NCBI GenBank assembly: GCA_042096455.1
Contig: JBELLU010000008.1
Location: 1-45,684 of the forward strand
Origin: UBA7445 sp042096455
Lineage (GTDB): Bacteria; Verrucomicrobiota; Verrucomicrobiia; Opitutales; Coraliomargaritaceae
Direction: 5' to 3'
Length of the DNA stretch: 45,684 nt
Position 1 is the stretch's first letter. The number at the start of each line of letters is the position of its first letter. The notes beneath the pieces are model-generated. The model did no database searches, was not told where the DNA came from, and was given only the letters and a program-made list of their open reading frames with translations. Below are positions 1 through 7,900 of this stretch, piece by piece. The position numbers and the translations under genes are program-made.

Positions 1-569
1 GTGACGAGGGAGCGGACGCGGAAGAAGCGTTTGGCGCGACCTTTGCCGTAGGAGCCGGAGTCGGCGGGGGTCCAGGTGATGAGGTCTTCGCTGGATTCGA
101 GGATGATTTCAACGGTGCCGGAGGCATCGGCGGGGATCACGACGGTATTTTTCGGGATGACCTCGCTTTGACTTATCTCGGTGATTTTGAGGACGGTGAA
201 GGCTTTGGATTCGCTGCCGGTGTTTGCCCAGAGACGAATATCGAGCGGACCCGCAAAGGTGGGAAGGGAGGCAAGCGGAATATCATCGGCTTCGAGGGTA
301 ATAGAGAAGGGGTATGCTTCGGTGAGCCCGTCCATTTGGATATAGGCGCTTTTATGGGGCGGGGTGCCTGCGCCGTCTTTGATTTCCAGCACGATCATTT
401 CGGCGAGATAGCCTTCCGGGATATGGATTTCGGAGATTCCCTGACTTTCATAGCCCGAAGCGAGGGTGAGGTAGGGCGGCAAGGTCTCGTCTGCTTCCGT
501 GCCGGTGGCAATTCCTAGCGTGCCAAAGAGCATGCCCAAGAGGAGTATCGCGCTGCCTGTCCTTTTCAT
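1..569 (-). CDS. Secreted protein of unknown function, 3' end beyond the window
   Basis: The minus strand is open from an ATG at 567-569 to the left edge, giving 189 residues with no stop. The first ~25 residues form a signal peptide: MKR, a leucine-rich core, then Thr-Glu-Ala. The rest is beta-rich and acidic with no enzyme motif I recognise. Near the visible C-terminus the pattern 'SSEDLITWT' followed about 15 residues later by 'RFFRVR' resembles a short segment common at the ends of exported verrucomicrobial proteins (recollection, not a search). Start choice: the signal peptide begins here and the DNA upstream is an AT-rich, palindrome-filled promoter region. The gene follows glmS on the same strand with 191 bp between, so it probably has its own promoter. 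Function not assigned; the true C-terminus is not visible. Confidence 0.75.
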   Translation of the reverse strand, partial: MKRTGSAILLLGMLFGTLGIATGTEADETLPPYLTLASGYESQGISEIHIPEGYLAEMIVLEIKDGAGTPPHKSAYIQMDGLTEAYPFSITLEADDIPLASLPTFAGPLDIRLWANTGSESKAFTVLKITEISQSEVIPKNTVVIPADASGTVEIILESSEDLITWTPADSGSYGKGRAKRFFRVRSLV

Positions 570-580
570 TATACGGTTTT

Positions 581-677
581 GTTACTTAGGAATTAAGTAA
601 CTTATATGTATAAGGTAAATAAGAAATAAAAAAATACAAGCACTTAATATGTAAAATTACGTAATAAACGTAATTTT
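581..677. promoter_or_regulatory. AT-rich control region with three perfect inverted repeats, upstream of the secreted protein gene
   Basis: Three perfect inverted repeats lie in the intergenic DNA before the minus-strand start at 569. They are GTTACTTA/TAAGTAAC (arms 581-588 and 594-601, 5-bp centre), CTTATA/TATAAG (601-606 and 609-614, 2-bp centre) and AAAATTACG/CGTAATTTT (653-661 and 669-677, 7-bp centre). Between them is an A-rich stretch. The first lies 12 bp before the start codon and could be an operator or a 5' UTR hairpin. The third has no clear partner gene and could end glmS transcription: on the minus strand it is a weak AT-rich hairpin followed by T-rich DNA. Function is inferred. 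The remainder, 678-760, shows nothing I recognise. Confidence 0.45.
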
Positions 678-760
678 CTATGCACAGACGCGCTCAAGCC
701 GCACTGAGGCTGCTAAGCTTGGAACTTATCGGCGGCAAAGAACTGCGGGTTGGCTATATG

Positions 761-2608
761 CTACTCGACCGTGACGGACTTGGCGAGGTTGCGGGGTTTA
801 TCGACGTCGCAGCCGCGCTGGAGGGCAATGTGGTAGCTGAGGAGCTGGACGGGGATGCTCATGAGAATGGGCTGGATGATTTCATGGCATTCGGGAACGC
901 GGATGATTTCGTCCATGAGGTCCTCGGGGAGTTCGCAGTCCTGGGAGGCGACGCAGATGACTTTTCCTTTGCGGGCTTTGACTTCTTGGATGTTGGCGAG
1001 GCTTTTTTTGAAGATTTCGCCGGAGGTGGTGAGGAAGACGCTGGGGCAGTCTTCGCTGATGAGGGCGATGGGGCCGTGTTTCATTTCGGCGGCGGGGTAG
1101 CCTTCAGCGTGGATGTAGGAAATTTCCTTGAGTTTGAGGGCGCCTTCGAGGGCGATGGGAAACATGAGCTGGCGACCGAGGAAGAGGCAATCTTCGTAAT
1201 GGGCGTATTTTTTGGCAATCGCCTCGATGTGCTCGTTTTGTTTGAGGACCTCGCGCACCTGATCGGGGAGGGCTTTGAGGGCTTTGACGATTTTGGTGCC
1301 GTCGGTGAAGCTGAGGTCGCGGAGGCGGCCGAGGTAAAGGGCGACCATCGCGCAAAGCATGATCTGTGAAGTGAAGGCCTTGGTGGAGGCGACTCCGATC
1401 TCGGGGCCGGCGTGTTGGTAGATGCCGCCGTCGGTTTCGCGTGCGATGGTGGAGCCGACGCTGTTGTTGATGGCGAGGGTGCGGTAACCTTTGCGCTTTG
1501 CTTCGCGCAGGGCGGCGAGGGTGTCGATTGTTTCGCCGGATTGGCTGATGGCAAAGACGAGGGTGTTTTTATCGAGGGGGGCGTTGCGGTAACGGAATTC
1601 GGAGGCGTATTCGACTTCGACGGGGATGCGGGCGAAGCGTTCGATGAGGTATTCGGCGACGAGGCAGGCGTGCCAGGCAGTGCCACAGGCGAGGAAGAGG
1701 ATGCGGTCGACGCCGAGGAGTTCCTGGGGGTTGAGGTTCAGTCCGCCGAATAGGGCGGTGCTGCCGTCGTCGGAGAAGCGGCCACGCATACCGTTTTCAA
1801 GGGCGGCGGGTTGTTCAAAGATTTCCTTCTCCATGAAGCTGGAAAAGTCGCCGAGTTCGGCGGCGGTGGTGTCCCAGTCGACTTGTTGGATGACGGCTTC
1901 GACGCTGGCGCTGGTGGCGGTGGTGATGCTGAAGTCGTCGGGGCGGAGGTGAACCACTTCGTTGTCGTTGAGGTACACAACGTTGGTGGTGCAGTGGGTG
2001 AGGGCGCTGACGTCGGAAGCGAGGAGGTTTTCGCCTTTGCCGAGTCCCACGATAAGTGGGGAGCCACGGCGCGCGCCGATGAGTTCACCGGGGTAATCCT
2101 TGCAAATGACTGCGATGCCAAATGTGCCTTCTACGTGGCTGAGGCTTTTGCGGACGGATTCGAGGAAGCGGCTTTTGCCCTTGGTCTCGGGTTCCTTGGC
2201 GTAGTGATAGGCGATGAGGTTGGCGAGGGCTTCGGTATCGGTCTCGGATTGAAAGGTATAGCCCTTCTCCAGAAGGAATTTTTTCATACCGAGGTAATTT
2301 TCGATGACCCCGTTGTGGACGATGGCAATGGTGTTGTCGCTGCTGGTATGGGGGTGGGCGTTTGCCTCGGTAACATCGCCGTGGGTGGCCCAGCGGGTAT
2401 GGCTGATGCCGAGTTCCCCGCCGAGGTCTTCGCCGACCGCGGTCTCGAGTTCAACGACGCGCCCGGTGCGCCGGATAGAGTGGAGGGAACCTTCGCGCAG
2501 GGTTGCCAGACCCGAGGAGTCGTAGCCCCGGTATTCAAGACGCTTCAATCCATCGAGCATCACGCTTGCGGCGCGATCTTTACCAATATAGCCAACTATT
2601 CCGCACAT
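761..2608 (-). CDS. glmS: Glucosamine-fructose-6-phosphate aminotransferase (isomerizing)
   Basis: GlmS makes glucosamine 6-phosphate from fructose 6-phosphate and glutamine in the cytoplasm, the first committed step to UDP-GlcNAc for peptidoglycan and lipid A. The 615-residue protein has the usual length. It opens with MCGIVGYIG, so Cys2 is the amidotransferase nucleophile and this start is fixed by it. The class II glutaminase domain fills about residues 1-225, two SIS sugar-isomerase domains follow (about 290-600), and the end NLAKSVTVE matches the family's conserved C-terminus. It is transcribed away from glgC with 71 bp between the two starts, and the region probably holds both promoters. 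I see no glmS ribozyme-like leader in so short a gap. Confidence 0.97.
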   Translation of the reverse strand: MCGIVGYIGKDRAASVMLDGLKRLEYRGYDSSGLATLREGSLHSIRRTGRVVELETAVGEDLGGELGISHTRWATHGDVTEANAHPHTSSDNTIAIVHNGVIENYLGMKKFLLEKGYTFQSETDTEALANLIAYHYAKEPETKGKSRFLESVRKSLSHVEGTFGIAVICKDYPGELIGARRGSPLIVGLGKGENLLASDVSALTHCTTNVVYLNDNEVVHLRPDDFSITTATSASVEAVIQQVDWDTTAAELGDFSSFMEKEIFEQPAALENGMRGRFSDDGSTALFGGLNLNPQELLGVDRILFLACGTAWHACLVAEYLIERFARIPVEVEYASEFRYRNAPLDKNTLVFAISQSGETIDTLAALREAKRKGYRTLAINNSVGSTIARETDGGIYQHAGPEIGVASTKAFTSQIMLCAMVALYLGRLRDLSFTDGTKIVKALKALPDQVREVLKQNEHIEAIAKKYAHYEDCLFLGRQLMFPIALEGALKLKEISYIHAEGYPAAEMKHGPIALISEDCPSVFLTTSGEIFKKSLANIQEVKARKGKVICVASQDCELPEDLMDEIIRVPECHEIIQPILMSIPVQLLSYHIALQRGCDVDKPRNLAKSVTVE

Positions 2609-2679
2609 AAGGTTTTACAGAGTACACAGAACGCTTATGAATCAAGGATATTCATTGATCCTAAAACCTGATTAAAAAT

Positions 2680-3975
2680 ATGAAAAAGCGTCGAATTATC
2701 TGCATTATTATGGGTGGAGGACGTGGAACCCGTTTGGTTCCACTGACTAAGGAACGTTGTAAACCGGCGGTGCCGCTGGCGGGCAAGTTCCGCTTGGTGG
2801 ATATTCCGATCAGCAATTGCCTGAATTCGGGCATGAACCAGATTTACGTGCTGACTCAATTCAACACCGCCTCGCTGCACCGTCATATTCAGGAGTCCTA
2901 CAAATTTGATCCTTTTTCCGGGGGCTGCGTGGATATTCTCTCGGCGGAACAGACTCAGGAGGGCGAGAGTTGGTATCAGGGAACTGCGGACGCGGTGCGC
3001 CAGAATATTCACCATTTTGGTGCGACGAATGAGGATGACCTTTACGTCATTTTATCGGGCGACCAATTGTATCGGATGGATTTGCAGGCGGTTGTGGCAG
3101 AGCACGATGCCTCGGGTGCCGACGTAACGATTACGGCGAAACCGGTCAATTTATCGGAGGCCTCCGCTCTGGGATTGATGCGTATCAATGAGCAATTGGA
3201 GATCACGGAATTTGTTGAGAAGCCCAAGGATCCCGCAGTGATCGAGGGTTTGAAAGTGGGGGAGAACGTGCGCGAACGGATGATGGACCCGGGCGATCAA
3301 GACTACTGCCTCGCCTCGATGGGGATCTATGTTTTCAATGCGAATACGCTAAAGGAGGCGCTGAAAACCGATACAACGGATTTCGGCAAGGAGATCATTC
3401 CTGGTTTGTTGGGCAATGTTAAGCTGCAGAGCTATGTCTTTGATGATTACTGGGAGGACATCGGGACGGTGAAGGCATTTTTTGAGGCGAATTTGCGACT
3501 CACGGATGCGGTGCCGCCCTTCAATTTTTTCGATGAGGAGGCGCGGATCTTTACCCGGGCGCGTTATCTGCCGGCGACCAAGATCCACGGTTCCTATATT
3601 GAGCGCGCCGTGATCGGGGATGGTTCGATTGTATCCAGTGCGCGATTGAATCGCTGCACGCTGGGGGTGCGCTCGGTGGTACGGGATGCCTCGACGCTGG
3701 AACATGTGGTGATGATGGGAGCGGATTCCTATGAATCTCTGGATGACATGGTGGAGAATCGCGATTTGGGGCGTCCGGATATCGGGATTGGACAGAATTG
3801 CCACATTAAGAACGCGATCATCGACAAGAATGTGCGGATCGGGAACGACGTCATTCTGGATCCGGAAGGCTTGCCGGACAATTTTGGCGATGGGGTAGAC
3901 ATTGCGATCCGGGACGGCGTGCTGGTGGTGTGCAAGGACGTGGTGGTGCCCGACGGATTCGTCATGAAAGCTTAG
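2680..3975 (+). CDS. glgC: Glucose-1-phosphate adenylyltransferase (ADP-glucose pyrophosphorylase)
   Basis: The enzyme converts glucose 1-phosphate and ATP to ADP-glucose, the donor for glycogen synthesis. The 431-residue protein has the nucleotidyltransferase signature GGGRGTRL at residues 12-19, followed by a lysine-containing KPAVPLAGK segment and the allosteric-site-like PISNCLNSG. The GTADAVRQN motif follows, and a left-handed beta-helix occupies the last ~130 residues (repeated hexapeptides such as IKNAIIDKNVRIG). No other glycogen genes lie beside it. The start follows an AT-rich leader with no visible Shine-Dalgarno sequence. A terminator follows directly. Confidence 0.96.
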   Translation: MKKRRIICIIMGGGRGTRLVPLTKERCKPAVPLAGKFRLVDIPISNCLNSGMNQIYVLTQFNTASLHRHIQESYKFDPFSGGCVDILSAEQTQEGESWYQGTADAVRQNIHHFGATNEDDLYVILSGDQLYRMDLQAVVAEHDASGADVTITAKPVNLSEASALGLMRINEQLEITEFVEKPKDPAVIEGLKVGENVRERMMDPGDQDYCLASMGIYVFNANTLKEALKTDTTDFGKEIIPGLLGNVKLQSYVFDDYWEDIGTVKAFFEANLRLTDAVPPFNFFDEEARIFTRARYLPATKIHGSYIERAVIGDGSIVSSARLNRCTLGVRSVVRDASTLEHVVMMGADSYESLDDMVENRDLGRPDIGIGQNCHIKNAIIDKNVRIGNDVILDPEGLPDNFGDGVDIAIRDGVLVVCKDVVVPDGFVMKA

Positions 3976-4010
3976 GCGGCAGGGCTGATATTTCGCCGCC
4001 GTTTAATTTT
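3975..4010 (+). terminator. Probable intrinsic terminator of glgC
   Basis: Perfect 6-bp arms GGCGGC (3975-3980) and GCCGCC (3995-4000) enclose a 14-nt loop and are followed by a T-rich run. The first arm starts at the last base of the glgC stop codon. The loop is long, so stability is moderate. Confidence 0.55.
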
Positions 4011-4042
4011 TACTTTGTAATTATTTAACGGCGATATATAGT

Positions 4043-4056
4043 TCTATGCATAGAAA
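4043..4056. promoter_or_regulatory. Perfect 14-bp palindrome before the universal stress protein gene
   Basis: TTCTATGCATAGAA is a perfect palindrome about 14 bp upstream of the next start codon, in an AT-rich leader. It has no T-tract and sits where an operator would block transcription or early elongation. It could also be a short hairpin in the 5' UTR. Its binding protein is unknown. Confidence 0.4.
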
Positions 4057-4070
4057 GTAAAAATTAGCTT

Positions 4071-4916
4071 ATGAAAAAAATCCTGATATGTACGGATGGT
4101 TCAGGTTATAGCATGGAGGCCTGTCGCACGGGTGCCTGTTTGGCAAAAGAAACGGATGCGGTGCTGGATTTGCTCTATGTGAGCGATGTGCGGCAATTTG
4201 AAATACCGGCGGTGGCGGACTTGAGCGGCAGCATCGGCGTGCAACCCTACGATGGGATGTTGGCGCAGATGCATGAACTGGAACGCTTGAAGGCGGATTT
4301 CATTTGGAAAGAAAGCCTAAAGATATTTGAAGCGGCGGGGCTGGCGCAGCGGGTCAGTTATCATCACGAAGTGGGTCTGCTGGTCGATCTGATTGGTCGC
4401 TATGAAGCCGAGGCGGATTTGGTTTTGTTGGGGAAGCGCGGGGAGAGTGCGCAATTTGCGAAGGAGCACATGGGTTCGATGTTGGAGCGGGTGGTGCGTG
4501 CCGCACAGCGGCCTTGTTTGGTGACCAGTCGTAAATTCAAACCCATCGAGCGGGTCGCAGTGGCATTCGATGGCGGCGCGAGCACCCTCAAGGCGCTTGA
4601 TTTTATCGCCTCGGTGGAACCCTTTCGCTCACTTGAAATTCATCTCTTATCGGTGGCGGAGGGTTATCCCGAGACGCCTGCGGTGAAGGCTTTGTCGAAG
4701 GCGAAGGAAATACTGGAGTCCAAAGGTCTGTCGCCGAAGTCGCAGTTGTTGACGGGGGAGGTCGAATTGGCGATTGCGGATTATGTGCGGGATGCGGAGA
4801 TGGATCTGCTGGTGCTGGGAGCCTATGGGCACAGTAAGATTCGCGAATTTCTCATTGGCAGCACCACCACGGAATTGCTGCGCTCCTGCCACGTTCCGGT
4901 GCTCTGTTTCCGTTGA
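4071..4916 (+). CDS. Tandem-domain universal stress protein
   Basis: Two UspA folds are joined in one 281-residue chain (about 1-150 and 155-281). The second carries the ATP-binding pattern G-2x-G-9x-G-S/T (GAYGHSKIREFLIGST). The first has a near match, GKRGES...GS, with one extra residue in the spacer. Single-chain double Usp proteins of this length are common. They usually bind ATP and act in stress or energy-limitation responses, with no fixed reaction. The start MKKILICTDGS is the normal Usp N-terminus. Its stop codon (4914-4916) abuts the stop of lgt on the other strand. Partners are unknown. Confidence 0.88.
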   Translation: MKKILICTDGSGYSMEACRTGACLAKETDAVLDLLYVSDVRQFEIPAVADLSGSIGVQPYDGMLAQMHELERLKADFIWKESLKIFEAAGLAQRVSYHHEVGLLVDLIGRYEAEADLVLLGKRGESAQFAKEHMGSMLERVVRAAQRPCLVTSRKFKPIERVAVAFDGGASTLKALDFIASVEPFRSLEIHLLSVAEGYPETPAVKALSKAKEILESKGLSPKSQLLTGEVELAIADYVRDAEMDLLVLGAYGHSKIREFLIGSTTTELLRSCHVPVLCFR

Positions 4917-5744
4917 TTATTTGCGGCGGGCGAGACGAATGACGAGGGCACCCGCCAGTATCAGGAAGATGGAATAGAACTGTCCGCGGCTCAAGCCGAG
5001 GAGCAGGCTGGCGTCCGGTTCACGAAAGCATTCGCCGATGATACGGAGGACCCCGTAGCCCAGTAGGAATTCGCCGCTCAATTGGCCCACGGGAGGGCGA
5101 TGCTTCCAGAAGCGCCATTGGAGGTAGGCAAAGAGGAGGGCGCCTTCGAGGAAGGCTTGGTAAAGCTGGGAGGGATGGCGTGGTTCCGGCGCAAAGACGC
5201 CGCTGGCGGGGTCATAGACCGGAGGGCTGGCGGGAAAAATAACAGCCCAACTGACGTTCGTGACGCGTCCCCAAAGCTCGCCGTTGATGAAATTTGCGAT
5301 GCGTCCAAAGCAGAGTCCGAGCGGGGTAATGCTGGCAATTGCGTCACTCAATTCAAAGAGGCGGTAACGTTTGCGCGCAAACCACACAAGGGCAAGGGAG
5401 ACTCCCAATATTCCGCCGTGGCTTGCCATCCCGCCTTGATCCACCCGGAAGAAAAGGAGTGGATTTGCGGCAAAGGCAGCAAAGTCGTAGAGGATGAGGT
5501 AGCCCAGGCGACCGCCCACCAGAACACCAAAAATGACAGCGGTCATGAGGGTGCTGCGGTTGTCGGCATCGATCAGGAAACGTCCTCGGGCGTTGTAACA
5601 GCGCAAGAGCCACCAGGCCCCGAGAAAGCCGAGCAGGTAGGAGAGCCCGTAGTAACGAATGCCCTCCAGTCCGAGGGGATTCTCGGGGAAGCGCAGGAGG
5701 AAGGGGCTCAAGTCATGAATCCAATACTGGGGATCGCTTGCCAT
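4917..5744 (-). CDS. lgt: Prolipoprotein diacylglyceryl transferase
   Basis: Lgt attaches diacylglycerol from phosphatidylglycerol to the lipobox cysteine of prolipoproteins at the inner membrane. The 275-residue protein has the usual length and about seven hydrophobic segments. It carries the family signature GRIANFINGELWGR near residues 145-158, the early GIRYYGLSYLLGF segment, and a C-terminal GECFREPDASL region. The start at 5742-5744 follows a 97-bp gap shared with the divergent LysM gene. A possible substrate, the lipoprotein at 41876-42211, is in this window. The stop codon touches that of the universal stress protein gene with no spacer. Confidence 0.96.
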   Translation of the reverse strand: MASDPQYWIHDLSPFLLRFPENPLGLEGIRYYGLSYLLGFLGAWWLLRCYNARGRFLIDADNRSTLMTAVIFGVLVGGRLGYLILYDFAAFAANPLLFFRVDQGGMASHGGILGVSLALVWFARKRYRLFELSDAIASITPLGLCFGRIANFINGELWGRVTNVSWAVIFPASPPVYDPASGVFAPEPRHPSQLYQAFLEGALLFAYLQWRFWKHRPPVGQLSGEFLLGYGVLRIIGECFREPDASLLLGLSRGQFYSIFLILAGALVIRLARRK

Positions 5745-5764
5745 CGTTGAAAGGTATGTGGCGC

Positions 5765-5781
5765 GTTGCCTCTAGGGCAAC
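5765..5781. promoter_or_regulatory. Small inverted repeat between lgt and the LysM gene
   Basis: GTTGCC (5765-5770) and GGCAAC (5776-5781) are perfect arms around a 5-nt centre, 20 bp upstream of the lgt start. It could be a leader hairpin for lgt or an operator for the divergent pair. No T-tract follows. Confidence 0.3.
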
Positions 5782-5841
5782 ACACAAGTGCGGGCTATTT
5801 TCTGGCTTTGACATTCCGCGCGCTTCACAAATTCTTATACC

Positions 5842-6444
5842 ATGCAGTGGAGAATATTCATGATTATGTTTTGGGTGGCGGGTTTCGGCACCTTCGCCGG
5901 GCATATGACCTTGGAAGCCGCTGACTCGGTACGGGTGGCGGTGGCGGATTTGACGCAGGACGTGAGTAGTATGAAGCAGGAGGTGCGCGCCCTGCGCCTC
6001 GAAGTGGAGCAATTGCGCCGCGAGAATGAAAGCCTCCGCTCCGCGCTGAATTCGACTGCGGCGCAGCAACAGTTGGCGCAATTGGCGGCGGATCATCAAA
6101 ACCTACGGCAGGAATTCAAACAGGCGGACAACGCGCAGGAGCGTGCCATCATGGCGAATGTGAAGCGGCAGATGGAATCGCTGGCGAGCCAGATGCAGAC
6201 CGCGCTGGAGAGTGTTTCCAAAGCGGTGAGCAGCCAGCCTAAAATTGCGCCGCCGGTGCGTTTTACGGAGGACTATCCACAGACCGGTGTGACCTACTCG
6301 GTGCGTTCCGGCGATACCTTGACGAAAATTGCGCGCGAACACGGCTCCACCGTTAAAGACATTCAAAACGCCAACAAAATTGCCAACCCCGCACGGGATC
6401 TGCAGGTCGGCCAATCAATCTTTATCCCGATAGCCCAACCCTAA
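5842..6444 (+). CDS. Exported coiled-coil protein with C-terminal LysM domain
   Basis: The 200-residue protein begins with a hydrophobic export segment (about 1-22). A coiled coil rich in Glu, Gln and Leu runs over about 30-120. One LysM domain lies at about 150-197: YSVRSGDTLTKIAREHGS, then a second helix and FIPIA at the end. LysM domains bind the glycan of peptidoglycan, so the protein should sit in the periplasm on the cell wall. No catalytic domain is present. Its TAA stop overlaps the ATG of parB by one base (TAATG), which implies one mRNA and probably coupled translation. The role is unknown; a structural or wall-anchoring part is an inference. Confidence 0.85.
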   Translation: MQWRIFMIMFWVAGFGTFAGHMTLEAADSVRVAVADLTQDVSSMKQEVRALRLEVEQLRRENESLRSALNSTAAQQQLAQLAADHQNLRQEFKQADNAQERAIMANVKRQMESLASQMQTALESVSKAVSSQPKIAPPVRFTEDYPQTGVTYSVRSGDTLTKIAREHGSTVKDIQNANKIANPARDLQVGQSIFIPIAQP

Positions 6445-7424
6445 TGTCCAGTAACAAAAGCAGACTCGGCCGCGGACTCGGTGGCCTCATCGCCGGGGCG
6501 GGAAGCGCCGCCCCCAAACCCAAACCCGCGACGCCCGCCACCAGCCCCCAAAAGGATACCGTTGCAAAAAAGGCGACCGCCGCTGCCGGGAAGCCCGCCG
6601 CTCAGAAGAATGCCGCTCCGAATGATGGGGATGGTTTTCGGGAGATTGAATTGAGCCGGATCGTTTCGAATCCGCACCAGCCGCGCCGTGAGATCAGTCA
6701 ACTGCAAGTCGAGGATCTCGCTCAAAGTATTCGCTCGGAGGGTTTGATTCAACCGGTGGTGGTACGTCCAAAGGGGGACGGGTTTGAATTGATCGCGGGG
6801 GAACGCCGTTTGCAGGCGTTTAAATTCCTGAAGCGCTCAAGAATTCCGGCGCGGGTGATGGAAGTGAGCGATGCCTCCTCGGCGGCGCTTGCCTTGATTG
6901 AGAATATTCAGCGCGAGAATCTGAATCCGATTGATGAGGCCGCGGCGTATGCGAGCCTGATCCGCGATTTTGACCTCACCCAGGATGCGACCGCCAAGCG
7001 GGTGGGGAAGAGTCGGGCTGCGATTGCGAACGCCCTGCGCTTGCTGAGCTTGAGCAATGAAATCCAAGGTTTTCTGAGCCGGCGTTTACTTTCGACGGGT
7101 CACGCCAAGGTCTTGCTGGGGGTGGAGGATGCCGCCCAGCGGAGTTTACTGGCGCGCCGGGTCATTGAGACCGGGATGAGTGTTCGCGAGGCGGAGCAGG
7201 AGGTGCGACGTTTGAAGAACAAGAAGGGCGGGGGGAACAAACCCGGCACAAAAATCAGCACTGCCGAGGCGACTGCGATTCGCGATCTCGAGAAACGCCT
7301 GACCGAACATTTGAGCGCAAGCGTGAAGGTGCAGCATGGCGCCAAGCGCGGTAAGCTCACGATTGAATATGTGGGCAATGACGATCTCGAGCGCATCCTG
7401 GAGCAACTGGGTCTAAATACCTGA
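6444..7424 (+). CDS. parB: Chromosome partitioning protein ParB
   Basis: ParB binds parS sites near the origin and spreads as a CTP-dependent clamp to organise origin segregation. The 326-residue protein starts with the family N-terminus SRLGRGLGGLI (residues 6-16), which binds ParA. A linker rich in Ala, Pro and Lys follows (20-60). The ParB/Sulfiredoxin-type domain contains GERRLQA at 119-125, the CTP-binding motif, and NIQRENLNPIDEA at 154-166. An HTH region (about 170-235) and a C-terminal dimer domain follow. parA is normally just upstream, but here a LysM gene overlaps the start and no parA is in the window. I saw no parS-like site by eye. Confidence 0.95.
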   Translation: MSSNKSRLGRGLGGLIAGAGSAAPKPKPATPATSPQKDTVAKKATAAAGKPAAQKNAAPNDGDGFREIELSRIVSNPHQPRREISQLQVEDLAQSIRSEGLIQPVVVRPKGDGFELIAGERRLQAFKFLKRSRIPARVMEVSDASSAALALIENIQRENLNPIDEAAAYASLIRDFDLTQDATAKRVGKSRAAIANALRLLSLSNEIQGFLSRRLLSTGHAKVLLGVEDAAQRSLLARRVIETGMSVREAEQEVRRLKNKKGGGNKPGTKISTAEATAIRDLEKRLTEHLSASVKVQHGAKRGKLTIEYVGNDDLERILEQLGLNT

Positions 7425-7435
7425 GGATTTTTTTG

Positions 7436-7900
7436 ATGCAGTACTGGTTGATGAAATCCGAGCCGGACGTTTTTTCGCTGGACGATTTAAAGAACCGACC
7501 CGGGCAACAGGAACCTTGGGACGGAGTACGGAATTATCAGGCGCGCAATTTTATGCGAGACGCCATGCAGGTGGGGGATGTGGTGCTCTTTTATCACTCC
7601 AATACCAATCCGCCGGGGATTGTGGGACTCGCGGAAGTCGCGACCGAGCCTTATCCGGACCCGACCGCCTTTGATAAAAAGTCCAAGTATTATGATGCGA
7701 AGAGCGACCCGGATAATCCGCGCTGGATTCTGGTGGATGTGCGGTATCGCTCGACCTTTGCGCAGATGGTGAGTCTGGAGGCGATGAAGGCGATGCCGGA
7801 ACTGGCGGAGATGCGGGTCTTGCAACGCGGGAACCGCCTCTCGATCACTCCAGTGACAAAGGCGGAATTTGACGCGATTTGTCGCGCGGGCGAGGGTTAG
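7436..7900 (+). CDS. EVE-domain protein (thymocyte nuclear protein 1 family)
   Basis: A single EVE domain fills this 154-residue protein: YWLMKSEPDVFSLDDL at the N-terminus, WDGVRNYQARN, GDVVLFYHSN, GIVGLAEV and a C-terminal strand region. EVE belongs to the PUA-like fold and is thought to bind modified bases in DNA or RNA. Stand-alone bacterial members are of unsettled function. I chose the ATG at 7436 over the adjacent in-frame TTG at 7433. GAGGA in the parB stop region (7423-7427) lies 8 nt before that ATG, one of the few Shine-Dalgarno-like sequences here. Eleven bp separate it from parB. Its stop overlaps that of nspC on the other strand. Confidence 0.9.
   Translation: MQYWLMKSEPDVFSLDDLKNRPGQQEPWDGVRNYQARNFMRDAMQVGDVVLFYHSNTNPPGIVGLAEVATEPYPDPTAFDKKSKYYDAKSDPDNPRWILVDVRYRSTFAQMVSLEAMKAMPELAEMRVLQRGNRLSITPVTKAEFDAICRAGEG

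Noticed and set aside
680..1369. 229-residue plus-strand frame over glmS
   Set aside because: It is antisense to glmS, Gly/Asp/Phe-rich, and follows from codon use of the real gene. The same applies to the long antisense frames over suf, ppdK and cca.
2609..2679. glmS ribozyme leader
   Set aside because: The gap is 71 bp and shared with glgC; the ribozyme needs well over 100 nt and no core motif was seen.
5808..5840. Possible sigma-70 promoter of the LysM gene (TTGACA, then TTATAC)
   Set aside because: The spacing is 21 bp, too long, and the -10 would touch the ATG. Not reported as a feature.
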